Below are positions 9,130 to 18,978 of a DNA stretch of 64,000 bases, one piece after another (positions within the stretch are counted from its first letter, which is position 1; every line of letters begins with the position of its first letter). A program made the translations under genes and the position numbers. The notes below the pieces were generated by a model. That model had not been told where the DNA came from and did no database searches. It worked only from the letters and a program-made list of their open reading frames with translations. This DNA is from Chloroflexota bacterium. GTDB lineage: Bacteria; Chloroflexota; JAHJIN01. The stretch is from contig JAHJIN010000457.1 in the NCBI GenBank assembly GCA_018823415.1, positions 1-64,000 on the forward strand, read 5' to 3'.

Positions 9130-10416
9130 ATGACTTCACGTATTCCCGGATTCTTCAAACTCGACGTCCCGGACCGCGTGGTTCGCATCCGCGAGATCGC
9201 CGGGCTCACCGACGAGGAGACCCAGTTACTCGCCGCCTCTTTCGGGGCGCTGGAGCAGGACCGCGCCGACCGCATGGTGGAGAACGTCGTCGGCGTGATG
9301 GGCGTGCCGCTGGGCATCGCCGTGAATTTCCTGGTCAACGGTCGCGATTATCTGATCCCGATGGCTATTGAAGAGCCGTCGGTCATTGCCGCCGCCAGCA
9401 ACGCGGCCCGGATCATGCGCGATGCTTCGCACGGCGGCATCAGCGCCCACTATGTCAGCGCGATGATGATCGGCCAGGTGCAACTGGTCAAGCTGCCGGA
9501 CCCTGTAGCAGCGCGCGAGGCCGTCCTGGCTGCCCGTGACGCGGTCCTGGCCGAAGCCAACGCCGCCGACCCCATCCTGGTGCGATTGGGCGGCGGGGCG
9601 CGGGACCTGGAGGCCCGGCTGCTGCCCGAGACGCCGGCCGGCCCCATGCTCATCGTCCACCTCATCGTGGATACCAAGGACGCCATGGGTGCCAACGCCG
9701 TGAACACGATGGCCGAGACGGTGACACCCACGCTGGAACGGCTCACAGGCGGGCAGGTGCGGTTGCGCATCCTCAGCAACCTGGCCGATAGGCGCGTGGT
9801 CCAGGCCAGCGTCGCCATTGCCGAGGCGCATCTGGGTACCGACGAGTTTGCCGGCGCGGACGTGGCCGAGCGTATCGTCGAGGCGTATGCCTTTGCCGCC
9901 GCCGACCCGTACCGGGCCGCCACGCACAACAAGGGCATCATGAACGGCATGGACGCTGTTGCGTTGGCGACCGGCAACGACTGGCGGGCGCTGGAGGCCG
10001 GCGCCCACGCCTACGCCGCTCGCGACGGCCGCTACCGGCCCCTGTCGGCCTGGACCCGCGACGGTAAGGGGCACCTGGTGGGCACGTTAGAGATGCCGGT
10101 GGTGCTGGGGCTGGTGGGCGGGGCCACGCGCACGCACCCCACGGCCCAGCTCGCCGTCAAGGTCCTGGGCGTGCAGACCGCCGCCGAGTTTGGCGAAGTG
10201 GTGGCGGCCGTGGGGCTGGCGCAGAATTTCGCCGCCCTCAAGGCGTTGAGCACAGAGGGCATCCAGCGCGGGCACATGGCCCTGCACGCCCGCAACGTCG
10301 CCATGTCGGCCGGGGCGGAGGGCGAGCAGGTGGACCGGGTGGCGGCTCAGATGGTGGCGGAGCGCGCCATCAACATCGCCCGCGCCAAAGAGATCCTGGA
10401 GACGTTGACCGCATGA
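9130..10416 (+). CDS. mvaA: Hydroxymethylglutaryl-CoA reductase, class II (degradative-type) family
   Basis: [28 protein letters not shown]...[17 protein letters not shown]...[10 protein letters not shown]...[19 protein letters not shown]...[11 protein letters not shown]. Confidence 0.93.
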   Translation: MTSRIPGFFKLDVPDRVVRIREIAGLTDEETQLLAASFGALEQDRADRMVENVVGVMGVPLGIAVNFLVNGRDYLIPMAIEEPSVIAAASNAARIMRDASHGGISAHYVSAMMIGQVQLVKLPDPVAAREAVLAARDAVLAEANAADPILVRLGGGARDLEARLLPETPAGPMLIVHLIVDTKDAMGANAVNTMAETVTPTLERLTGGQVRLRILSNLADRRVVQASVAIAEAHLGTDEFAGADVAERIVEAYAFAAADPYRAATHNKGIMNGMDAVALATGNDWRALEAGAHAYAARDGRYRPLSAWTRDGKGHLVGTLEMPVVLGLVGGATRTHPTAQLAVKVLGVQTAAEFGEVVAAVGLAQNFAALKALSTEGIQRGHMALHARNVAMSAGAEGEQVDRVAAQMVAERAINIARAKEILETLTA

Positions 10417-11465
10417 AACCGAAACGTGATGTAGGTATCGTCGGATATGGGGCCTATGTGCCCCGGTTCCGCATCGCCGCCGCCGAGATTGCCCGGGTGT
10501 GGCAGCCCGGCCAGCCCTTTGCCGGCAAGACCGAGAAATCGGTGCCGGGGCCGGACGAGGATACCGTGACCATCGCCATCGAGGCGGCGCGCAACGCCGT
10601 CTATCGTGCGCAGGTGTCGCCCCGGGACATCCGGGCCGTGTGGGTGGGCACGGAGAGCAAGCCCTACGCCGTCAAGCCCACATCCACCATCGTCGCCGAG
10701 GCCATTGGGGCCACGCCGGAAGTGAGCGCCGCCGATTGGGAGTTTGCCTGCAAGGCCGGTACTGAGGCCATGCAGGCGGCCATCGCCCTGGTGGGTTCCG
10801 AGATGGCCAACTATGCGATGGCGATTGGCGCGGATGTGGCCCAGGGCCGGCCCGGCGATCCGCTAGAGTACAACACCGGCGCCGGCGGCGCGGCCTTTAT
10901 CATCGGCCCGGCGGCGGAGAGCGTGGCTCAACTGGAAGCATCATATTCCTACGTGACGGACACGCCGGACTTTTTCCGGCGCCAGCTCCAGGAATTCCCG
11001 GAGCACGGGCACCGCTTTACCGGCGAGCCGGCCTATTTCAAACACGTGGAGGGTGCGGCCCAGGCCCTCATGGCCGAGCTGGGCTATCAGCCGCAGGATT
11101 TCGCCCTGGCCGTGTTCCACCAGCCCAATGTCAAATTTCCGCAGCGCGCGGCCCAATCGCTGGGGTTCAGCAAGGAGCAGATCGGGCCGGGGCTGCTAGC
11201 CGGCGTCATTGGCAACACCTATGCGGCGGCGACGATGTTGGGCCTGACGGCTGCTTTGGACCACGCCAAGCCGGGCGATCGCATCCTGTGCGTGAGTTAT
11301 GGCTCCGGGGCCGGCTCCGACGCCTTTTCCTTCGTCGTGACCGATGTCATCGAGGAAAAGCGCGACCGCGCGCCCCGGGTCCAAGAGTACATCGACCGCA
11401 AAAAGATGGTGGATTACGCCACGTATGCGCGGTACACGGGCCGGTTCGGGAAACAGGATGCATGA
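10413..11465 (+). CDS. Hydroxymethylglutaryl-CoA synthase, archaeal type
   Basis: [15 protein letters not shown]...[16 protein letters not shown]...[20 protein letters not shown]...[43 protein letters not shown] overlap with HMG-CoA reductase. Confidence 0.92.
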   Translation: MKPKRDVGIVGYGAYVPRFRIAAAEIARVWQPGQPFAGKTEKSVPGPDEDTVTIAIEAARNAVYRAQVSPRDIRAVWVGTESKPYAVKPTSTIVAEAIGATPEVSAADWEFACKAGTEAMQAAIALVGSEMANYAMAIGADVAQGRPGDPLEYNTGAGGAAFIIGPAAESVAQLEASYSYVTDTPDFFRRQLQEFPEHGHRFTGEPAYFKHVEGAAQALMAELGYQPQDFALAVFHQPNVKFPQRAAQSLGFSKEQIGPGLLAGVIGNTYAAATMLGLTAALDHAKPGDRILCVSYGSGAGSDAFSFVVTDVIEEKRDRAPRVQEYIDRKKMVDYATYARYTGRFGKQDA

Positions 11466-11482
11466 TGCGGTGAATATGGCGG

Positions 11483-11884
11483 ATGAGTAATCAGCGTCTG
11501 CGTGTCTTGGCCTACGCTCTTATCATATTGGCAATGTTGAACGTTGCTTGCTTTTGCCAGTGCTGTGTGTGTTGGCCTCCTCCTACCCCAGATGTGGTTA
11601 CTCGCGCAGATTTGGCTGGAGAGTACACTTACAAATACAATGGTAGGACAGCCACAGTCTACCTTAACGCCGACGGCACGTTCCAGATTATAAACTCGAC
11701 CGCATTCTCAGGAGCAGGAACTTGGGAAGTTGATAGCGAGGCGCAGATCATTCTCAGATATCAAAGGCCAAGCACGTATGTGGCAACCCCCGGCTGGTAT
11801 GTAACCGGTTTGAAAGGCAGATTTGCAATCATAGGTGGTGAGGGAGACCCTGACGGTTGGAATGGGCTCACTCGAGTGCAGTGA
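11483..11884 (+). CDS. Hypothetical exported protein with Cys cluster after the signal segment
   Basis: MSNQRLRVLAYALIILAMLNVACFCQCCVCWPPPTPDVVTRADLAGEYTYKYNGRTATVYLNADGTFQI; signal-like N-terminus. Confidence 0.6.
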   Translation: MSNQRLRVLAYALIILAMLNVACFCQCCVCWPPPTPDVVTRADLAGEYTYKYNGRTATVYLNADGTFQIINSTAFSGAGTWEVDSEAQIILRYQRPSTYVATPGWYVTGLKGRFAIIGGEGDPDGWNGLTRVQ

Positions 11885-11943
11885 AAATACTCCTACTCAT
11901 AAACGACCAGGGTAACCCTGTCCAGATCGACGTTTGACGCTTG

Positions 11944-13110
11944 ATGGAGGAAACATTGCGCCAAGTCTGTGTGTTGGGCATCGGCCAGGTGCCGGTGCAG
12001 GAATTGTGGGACAAATCGCTGCGCGAGCTGGCGGTGGCGAGCATCGTCGCCGCGCTGGAGGACGCCGGGAACCCGGCTGTCCAGGCCTTGTATGTGAGCA
12101 ACATGCTGGGCGGCGAGTTGACGGACCAGGCCCAACTGGGCGCGCTGGTGGCCGATTTCGCCGGGCTGGCCGGCATCGAGGCGTTCCGGGTGGAAGCGGC
12201 CGGGGCTTCTGGCGGCGTCGCGTTTCGGCAAGGCTATCTGGCCGTGGCGAGCGGCATTCACGACATCGTACTGGTGACCGGCGTAGAAAAGATGACCGAG
12301 CGGCTGGACCCACAGGTGACGGCGGCCCTGGCCCACGCCCACGATGGCGATTATGAAACGTTTCCCGGAGCCACACCGGCCTCGCTGGCGGGCATGATCA
12401 TGCAGCGCTACATCCACGAGCACGACGTGGACCGGGGCGATTTCGCCGTGTTCCCCATGACCAGCCACCAGAACGCGGTCCACAACCCGTACGCCATGTA
12501 CCGTAAGGCCATCTCCCGCGAGTTCTATGACCGGGCGAGCATGGTGGCCGCGCCGTTGAACATGCTGGATGCGTCGCCCACGTGCGACGGGGCGGCGGCG
12601 GTGGTGCTGGCCCCGGCGCAACTGGCCCGGGACCTGGGCCGGCCGGTGGTCAAGGTCATCGGGTCCGGCGCCGCCACAGATACCATCGCCGTCCACGACC
12701 GGGCCGACCCGCTACAGTTTGCGGCGGCGGCGCGCTCGGCGGCGGCGGCGTACAAGCAAGCCAACAAATGGCCCGAGGCTATCGACTTTTTCGAGCTATA
12801 CGACGATTTCACCATCACGGCGGTCCTGGCCCTGGAAGCCTGCGGCTTTGCGGAACGAGGCCAGGGCGTGCGATTCGCCAACGAGGCCGGCGTCGGCCTC
12901 GACGGGCGGCTTCCCATCTGCACGCTGGGCGGGCTCAAGGGCCGGGGAAACCCCGACGGGGCCACCGGCGTCTATCAGATCGTAGACGTGGTACAGCAAT
13001 TACGAGGCACGGCCGGCGCCAATCAACTGGACTGCCGCGTGGGAATGGCGCAAGCCATTGGCGGCAGCGGCGCCACGGCCGTCACACACATTCTGGAGGT
13101 AGAAAAATGA
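11944..13110 (+). CDS. Thiolase / acetyl-CoA acetyltransferase, archaeal type
   Basis: LRELAVASIVAALEDAGN...EAAGASGGVAFRQGYLAVASGIHDIVLVTGVEKMTE...AQAIGGSGATAVTHILE. Confidence 0.92.
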   Translation: MEETLRQVCVLGIGQVPVQELWDKSLRELAVASIVAALEDAGNPAVQALYVSNMLGGELTDQAQLGALVADFAGLAGIEAFRVEAAGASGGVAFRQGYLAVASGIHDIVLVTGVEKMTERLDPQVTAALAHAHDGDYETFPGATPASLAGMIMQRYIHEHDVDRGDFAVFPMTSHQNAVHNPYAMYRKAISREFYDRASMVAAPLNMLDASPTCDGAAAVVLAPAQLARDLGRPVVKVIGSGAATDTIAVHDRADPLQFAAAARSAAAAYKQANKWPEAIDFFELYDDFTITAVLALEACGFAERGQGVRFANEAGVGLDGRLPICTLGGLKGRGNPDGATGVYQIVDVVQQLRGTAGANQLDCRVGMAQAIGGSGATAVTHILEVEK

Positions 13111-13538
13111 CCATGGAAATCTCTCGACATTGGCGGTTGAATTCTCAGCGCTACGTGCTGGGTGGCGTCGAATGCTCCGGCTGCGGGACTCGCTACTTTC
13201 CCCCGCGCCCCCTGTGCCCGCGCTGCGGGTCACGGCTGATGCAGCCGGCCAACTTTATCGGCAACGGGCTGGGCGAGGTCTATTCGTACTCGGTGGTGCA
13301 CGACGCGCCGGCCGGCTATGGCGACCATGCCCCGTACCCGGTGGCCCTGGTCCGGCTGGATGATGGCCCCGTCATCACGGCCCAGCTTACCGACGTGGAC
13401 CCGGAGAACGTGCAGATCGGCATGCGGGTAGAGATGGTGACCCGGCGTATCAAAGAAGACGGCGACCGTGGCCTCATCAACTATGGCTACAAGTTCCGGC
13501 CCATGCTGAACCCGGCCCGTGTCGAAGTACCCGCGTAG
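13107..13538 (+). CDS. DUF35 (Zn-ribbon + OB-fold) protein partner of thiolase/HMG-CoA synthase
   Basis: YVLGGVECSGCGTRYFPPRPLCPRCGS...GEVYSYSVVHDAPAGY; ATGA overlap with thiolase stop. Confidence 0.92.
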   Translation: MTMEISRHWRLNSQRYVLGGVECSGCGTRYFPPRPLCPRCGSRLMQPANFIGNGLGEVYSYSVVHDAPAGYGDHAPYPVALVRLDDGPVITAQLTDVDPENVQIGMRVEMVTRRIKEDGDRGLINYGYKFRPMLNPARVEVPA

Positions 13539-13561
13539 ACCAAGTTGCCAACTTGGTCTAC
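13535..13561. repeat. Perfect palindrome, family C
   Basis: GTAGACCAAGTTG-C-CAACTTGGTCTAC immediately after the DUF35 gene; related to 52375-52405. Confidence 0.8.
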
Positions 13562-13645
13562 ACGCTGCTGGGACGGGACGGTAACACGTCGGCGTGAGCT
13601 GGGCCAAGTTATCTGACTGACTGCTCGGCCCGAAAGTCGAAAGCG

Positions 13646-14815
13646 ATGGAACCTCGGCCGGTGCTGCACATTCCGGCACTCGTCATGCTCCTGGCCTGTC
13701 TCCTCACTGGAGGAACCAGCGCGCACGAGTTGACTGCACGCAGCCATGTCTCGGGCGCGCTGTCTGTATGGCGCATCGAGATGGTGGATGATGATGGCTG
13801 GGTAGGTGAGTATTCCTCCCTGGCCCTGGACTCGGCCGAGCGGCCGCACATCAGCTACTTTGACGAGTTCAACCTTGATTTGAAATACGCCTACCAGGAC
13901 GACTCGGGCTGGCACGTCGAGCGGGTTGACTATGCCGGAAACATGGGCCAGTACTCATCCCTGGCCCTGGACGCTTCCGACCGGCCGCACATCAGCTATT
14001 ACAATGAGAGCAACGGGGACCTGCGATACGCCTACCAGGATGCCGCCGGCTGGCACATCGAGACGGTGGACGGCGATGGCGTAGACGTGGGCCAATACAC
14101 CTCATTGGTACTCCTGGGCGGCCAGCCGCACATCAGTTACTACGACGAGACCCACGGCAACCTGAAATATGCCTACAAGGATGGTTCCGGTGTTCCACAC
14201 ATTGGGACAGTAGACAGCAGTGCCGGAGATGTCGGACTCTACACCTCCCTGGCGCTCGATGACATTGGTCGACCTCACATCAGTTACTACGACGCCACCC
14301 ATAGCGATCTCAAATATGCGTACCACGACGGCGCCAATTGGCAGATCGCGACAGTCCCTGCGGGCGCGGGGGCCGTGGGTGGCTTTACTTCCCTGGCTCT
14401 GGATGCCGCCGGCCGACCGCACATCAGTTACCACGACATCACGCAAGGCGATCTAGAGTATGCCTATCAGGATGCCAGCGGTTGGCACGTCGAGACGGTG
14501 GATAGCGCCGGCAGCGTAGGTGCTTATACCTCCCTGGCCCTGGACGTCGCCGGTCACCCGTACATCAGCTATTACGATATCGGCAAGGGCGACCTCAAGT
14601 ATGCGTACCAGGATGCCGCCGGCTGGCACGTCGAGACGGTCCCTGCGGGTACTGGGGACGTGGGAAGCTACTCTACCTCCCTGGCCCTGGACTCGACCGG
14701 ACACCCACACATCAGTTACTACGACGATACCGACGAAACGCTCAAGTACGCCTACGAACCGCGCATGGTTTTCTTGCCGCTGGTCCTGCGCAGCGCGATG
14801 GGGCAGGTGCGATGA
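13646..14815 (+). CDS. Secreted protein of about seven ~43-aa repeats, C-terminal FLPLVLR tail
   Basis: Signal peptide; repeats YSSLALD..xRPHISYYD....DLKYAYQD.SGWHVETVD..G.VG; C-terminus MVFLPLVLRSAMGQVR. Confidence 0.8.
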   Translation: MEPRPVLHIPALVMLLACLLTGGTSAHELTARSHVSGALSVWRIEMVDDDGWVGEYSSLALDSAERPHISYFDEFNLDLKYAYQDDSGWHVERVDYAGNMGQYSSLALDASDRPHISYYNESNGDLRYAYQDAAGWHIETVDGDGVDVGQYTSLVLLGGQPHISYYDETHGNLKYAYKDGSGVPHIGTVDSSAGDVGLYTSLALDDIGRPHISYYDATHSDLKYAYHDGANWQIATVPAGAGAVGGFTSLALDAAGRPHISYHDITQGDLEYAYQDASGWHVETVDSAGSVGAYTSLALDVAGHPYISYYDIGKGDLKYAYQDAAGWHVETVPAGTGDVGSYSTSLALDSTGHPHISYYDDTDETLKYAYEPRMVFLPLVLRSAMGQVR

Positions 14816-15750
14816 CGACTCGTCGCGTGCAGGCCAGCGCTCCCGGCAAAGTGATCCTCCTGGGCGAGCACGCCGTGGTCTATGGCCGGCCGGCCATCGC
14901 CGTGCCTTTGAGCGGGCTGCACGCTACTGTTATGGTGATGCCCGGCGCAGCTGGGACCGGCGTGGTCGTCGAGGCGCGAGACGTGGGCCGGACCCTTCGC
15001 GCAAACCAGGACACGTCGGACCCGCTGGTGGTCACGGTGCAGAACACGTTGGCCCGGTTGGGTGTGACAGACCCCGGCGACCTGTACCTCACCATCGCCT
15101 CCGACATCCCGGTGGCCAGCGGGCTGGGCAGCGGGGCCGCCGTGGCCGTGGCGACCATCCGGGCATTGAATGCCTGGCTCGATGGTCACTTGACGGACGC
15201 CGACGTGTCGGCCCTGGCCTATGAGACCGAGGTGCTGCACCACGGCACGCCCAGCGGCATCGACAACAGCGTGGTCACGTACGAACAACCCATTGTATTC
15301 ACCAAGGCTCGCGGCGTCGAGCCTTTTGTGTTGGGCGCGCCCCTTACCCTGGTGGTGGGCGACACTGGCATTGCCAGCCCCACGCGGGAGACGGTGGGCG
15401 ACGTGCGCCGGGCCTGGCAGGCCGATCCGGCCCGTTACGAGGCCCTGTTCGACGCGGTGGCGGAGACGGTGCGGGCCGGCCGGGCCGCCATCGAGCGCGG
15501 CGACGCGCCGGCCCTGGGCGCGGCCATGCGCCGGGACCACGTGCTGCTGCAAGAGATGGGGGTCTCGGGTCCCGAGCTGGACGCGCTGGTGGCGGCGGCG
15601 GAGCGGGCGGGGGCGTTGGGGGCCAAGCTGGCCGGCGGCGGGCGCGGCGGCAACATGATCGCCTTGGTCACGCCGGCAAACGCACTCGGTGTGGCTGCGG
15701 CATTGCGACAGGCCGGGGCCACCCGGGCGCTCATCTCCCAGATCGTCTGA
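14812..15750 (+). CDS. mvk: Mevalonate kinase (GHMP family)
   Basis: ASAPGKVILLGEHAVVYGRPAIAVPL...IPVASGLGSGAAVAVA...HHGTPSGIDN...GAKLAGGGRGGNMIAL; ATGA overlap with preceding gene. Confidence 0.93.
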   Translation: MTTRRVQASAPGKVILLGEHAVVYGRPAIAVPLSGLHATVMVMPGAAGTGVVVEARDVGRTLRANQDTSDPLVVTVQNTLARLGVTDPGDLYLTIASDIPVASGLGSGAAVAVATIRALNAWLDGHLTDADVSALAYETEVLHHGTPSGIDNSVVTYEQPIVFTKARGVEPFVLGAPLTLVVGDTGIASPTRETVGDVRRAWQADPARYEALFDAVAETVRAGRAAIERGDAPALGAAMRRDHVLLQEMGVSGPELDALVAAAERAGALGAKLAGGGRGGNMIALVTPANALGVAAALRQAGATRALISQIV

Positions 15751-15838
15751 CTGGATCAAACCTCTCGACCAGGCGCTGCGCTACGAACCGTCCACCAGCG
15801 CCTTCAACGTCTTGGACCCTACAATGCCATCCACGGTA

Positions 15839-15874
15839 AGGCCGCGTGACTGTTGAAAATCGGTCACGCGGCCT
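15839..15874. terminator. Hairpin terminator between convergent mvk and DEAD-box helicase genes
   Basis: AGGCCGCGTGACtgttgaaaatcgGTCACGCGGCCT followed by GTATTTGTTG. Confidence 0.6.
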
Positions 15875-15920
15875 GTATTTGTTGTTGCTAACGGCAGTGA
15901 GTATGGACCGTTCAGGAGCG

Positions 15921-17381
15921 CTAACGACGGCTGCGCTGGCGCTTGGGTTTGGGTTTCTTGGCGGCTGGTTTCAAAGTCTCGACCGGGGCTGATGGGGCCT
16001 GAAGCGACTGCTGGTAAAGATCGTCCAGCAGCATGGCGATGAGGGGCAACTCGCCTTCGCCCTGGGCCAGGCTCTGGGCCAGGGGCACAAAGCGCTGCAT
16101 GCGCTCGATCTCGACGCGGTCCCGAGAGCGCAGGCGTGCCTCTAGCAGCGCGATCACGCGCTCGGCCACGACGGTCTGCACGTCCTCGTCGCTGGGCAGC
16201 GGTCGTTCGTGCAGGTCCAGGTTGTAGCGTTTGGCGATCTGGTTGAGCCGGGTCTGTTCCACCAGGCTGACCAGCGAGATGGCGGTGCCGCTGGCCCCGG
16301 CCCGGCCGGTGCGCCCGGCGCGGTGGATGTAATCCTCCGGGTCTTCGGGCGGTTCGTACAGGATGATGTGCGAGAGTTCCGGGATGTCGATCCCGCGCGA
16401 GGCCACGTCGGTCGCCACCAGGAACCGCAACTTGCCCTGGCGCAGACGGGTCAAGACCCTGTCTCGCGCATCTTGGGGCAGATCCGAGCTCAACTCGGCG
16501 GCGTCATAGCCAAAGCGCCTGAGCACCTCGGTCACATAGTGAACCTCGGACCGGGTGTTGCAAAAGACCATCGCCGCGTCCGGGTTTTCGACCTCGATGA
16601 TTCGCACCAGGCTGCGTACCTTGCCCATGCCGGGCACCACATAATACACGTGCTCGGTTTCGGCCACGTATACGCGGTCGCGGCTCAGGCTCAAAAAATC
16701 GGGCTGGTGCAAGAATTGCCGGGCCAGGCTCATCACGCGCGGCGGGAACGTGGCCGAGAACATGTAGGCGTTCACCCGGTGGTTCGGCAGATACTCTTGG
16801 ACGCGCCGCATGTCTGGATAAAAGCCCATCGACAGCATGCGGTCGGCCTCGTCAAAGACCAGGATTTGCAGGTGTTCCAGCGAGAGAGAGCGCCGCAGCA
16901 GGTGGTCGAGGATGCGGCCGGGGGTGCCGACCACAAGGTGGGCGCCTTGGCGAAACGCTTCGAGCTGGGGACCATAGCCCACGCCGCCATACACCGCCAC
17001 GACGCGCACGCCGCTGCCGTCGCCGGCGCCGCCGGCCAGGGTTTCGGCGTCGCGGGCCACCTGGCGGGCCAGCTCGCGTGTGGGCACCAGCACCAGGGCC
17101 TGGCACACGGCGCGCCGGGTGTCGACCCGGTCCAGGATGGGCAACACGAAAGCGCCGGTCTTGCCGCTGCCCGTGCGTGATTGGACCATCAGGTCGCGCC
17201 GGGCCAACAAGTAGGGGAGCGCCTTGGCCTGGACAGGCATGAGCTCGGGCCAGCCGGCCCGGACCAGCGCTTCCTGCAAATGAGGCGGCAGGTCGGCCAT
17301 CGTCACCGGGGGCAGGGCATTCTCCGGCTCGACGACGTCTTCTGTTTTGTGATCTGGGACTGGCTCTGTGGGCTTGGTCAA
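15921..17381 (-). CDS. DEAD/DEAH-box RNA helicase
   Basis: SRTGSGKTGAF, PTRELARQ, DEADRMLSMGF, FSATFP, DYIHRAGRTGRAG; basic C-terminal tail. Confidence 0.95.
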   Translation of the reverse strand: MTKPTEPVPDHKTEDVVEPENALPPVTMADLPPHLQEALVRAGWPELMPVQAKALPYLLARRDLMVQSRTGSGKTGAFVLPILDRVDTRRAVCQALVLVPTRELARQVARDAETLAGGAGDGSGVRVVAVYGGVGYGPQLEAFRQGAHLVVGTPGRILDHLLRRSLSLEHLQILVFDEADRMLSMGFYPDMRRVQEYLPNHRVNAYMFSATFPPRVMSLARQFLHQPDFLSLSRDRVYVAETEHVYYVVPGMGKVRSLVRIIEVENPDAAMVFCNTRSEVHYVTEVLRRFGYDAAELSSDLPQDARDRVLTRLRQGKLRFLVATDVASRGIDIPELSHIILYEPPEDPEDYIHRAGRTGRAGASGTAISLVSLVEQTRLNQIAKRYNLDLHERPLPSDEDVQTVVAERVIALLEARLRSRDRVEIERMQRFVPLAQSLAQGEGELPLIAMLLDDLYQQSLQAPSAPVETLKPAAKKPKPKRQRSRR

Positions 17382-17414
17382 GACATTCTCCGTTCTGGCT
17401 TTCCAGGTTCGGGC

Positions 17415-18620
17415 CTAAAACCCAAACGTGATCTGGGTGGGGTACATGCGGTCGTTTACGTGGCCCACATGCTCGTGCTCCAGGCCCACCCAAAAGTAGG
17501 GCGCGTCGCTTGCCCCCTGCGGTGGGGGCTCGGCAAACTCGATATAGCCGGTGATGGTCACTTCTTCGCCGGGCTGCAAATAGTCCCAATCGCCCGGGGC
17601 CAGGTCTGTGCGCTTGCTGACAGCCCAGCGGTACGGGTAGACCCGAGAGATGGTATTGCCCTCAAAGTCTACAGCCACGCGAAAGCAGCCCGGCGACTCG
17701 AAATAACCCACGGTGTTGAAATTCTCATTGTTCTTGTAGGTGTATCCAGAGGCCGGCCCCTGGGTACGAATCGCCACGTTGCCGGTGTTGCGCACCGTGA
17801 TGGTGACGGCTACTTTTTGGCCCAGGGGCACCGATTCCGGCCAGAACTCGGCGTGGATGATCTCGGCCAGGGGGACGCCGCCGTTGGTGATGGTGAGGGG
17901 CACGCCGGCCACGGCATACTGGCCCACCAGGTCGCGGGCTTCCACGGTGACGGTGTAGAATCCATTGGGCGGCGGCGGTGCGCCCAGGTCCACGCCGCCT
18001 TCCCAGTCGTGCTGTTGCACCCCGGCCTCGGCCTTGGCGTCCAGGTCCACCGGGTAGCGCTCGCCGGTTTCCCGGTTCAATACGGTAACGATGATGGTGG
18101 CATCTTTGGTGAGGCGATACGAGATCTTGACCCGGTCGTTCACGCCGTCGCGGTTAGGGCTAAAGGTCAAAGGGAATACGCTCAGGTCCACGATGTCCAA
18201 TGCCACAGGGTCACCGCCCCGGATGGCAAAGGGCAGCTCGATGACGGCGCCCATGCCGGCGTCGTCCACGGCTTCTACCGCACAGGTATAATCACCATCC
18301 GGCAAGATCCGGCCATTCACGACGCCGCTAAAGTAGGCACTGTATTCGAGCGCGCTGCGGTCCTCGTGGTCGCGGAAATAGTGGCGGGTCTTGGTCTCGT
18401 CATAGCGCTCGATGAAATAGATGGACACCTCGGCCGGCCGGCGCAGCGCATAGGCAATCACAGCCACGTCTTCCACGCCGTCGGCGTTGGGGCTGATGGC
18501 ATCCGGGGTGATGGAAGCCGAGACCAGGGGCGGCCCGGCGTCGCAGCCGGTGGCGGCGAGCGTGGCCCCGGTCAACATGGCCCCGATGATGAGCAAGGAA
18601 CTGACGTGCCGAATGTTCAC
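17415..18620 (-). CDS. Putative lipoprotein with FlgD-like/Ig-like domains
   Basis: GTG start with AGGAGG RBS; signal with LAATGC; ITPDAISPNADGVEDVAVIAYALRRPAEVSI...FSPNRDGVNDRVKISY. Confidence 0.75.
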   Translation of the reverse strand: MNIRHVSSLLIIGAMLTGATLAATGCDAGPPLVSASITPDAISPNADGVEDVAVIAYALRRPAEVSIYFIERYDETKTRHYFRDHEDRSALEYSAYFSGVVNGRILPDGDYTCAVEAVDDAGMGAVIELPFAIRGGDPVALDIVDLSVFPLTFSPNRDGVNDRVKISYRLTKDATIIVTVLNRETGERYPVDLDAKAEAGVQQHDWEGGVDLGAPPPPNGFYTVTVEARDLVGQYAVAGVPLTITNGGVPLAEIIHAEFWPESVPLGQKVAVTITVRNTGNVAIRTQGPASGYTYKNNENFNTVGYFESPGCFRVAVDFEGNTISRVYPYRWAVSKRTDLAPGDWDYLQPGEEVTITGYIEFAEPPPQGASDAPYFWVGLEHEHVGHVNDRMYPTQITFGF

Positions 18621-18713
18621 GGCAACCTCCTGGACATGATGCGTGGTGCGGGAATCATTATACCCCACTCGATAGAACCTGGCAAGCCAACCCGATCCCG
18701 CGACGATCGGGGA

Positions 18714-18944
18714 CTAGATGGGGTAGATGCCTTGCACATCTACCTGGGCCTGGTCCAGGATGTCTCGCACGCGGTCCTGCTGGTTCCGGGGAAGGCGCAG
18801 GCACACACCACAGTCCGAGCCTAGCTGCCGGGGTACAGGGATGAGTTTGACCTTGATGTCCTGTTCTCCCACAAGCTTTTCTGCTCGCAGGGCTGCACTG
18901 GTCGAATAGAACAGGACGACGGCGAACGAGTCGGGCATGAACAC
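18714..18944 (-). CDS. DUF3343 protein (putative Se/S-carrier-like)
   Basis: VLFYSTSAALRAEKLVGEQDIKVKLIPVPRQLGSDCGVCLRL. Confidence 0.8.
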   Translation of the reverse strand: MFMPDSFAVVLFYSTSAALRAEKLVGEQDIKVKLIPVPRQLGSDCGVCLRLPRNQQDRVRDILDQAQVDVQGIYPI

Positions 18945-18978
18945 CTCTCACGTAGCAGTCAGCGGCCGGCCGCCATTT

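Noticed and set aside
13750-14760. Regular ~130-bp DNA periodicity as a possible CRISPR or tandem array
   Set aside because: Period matches ~43-aa protein repeats in one open frame with diverged DNA; no identical short repeats with unique spacers.
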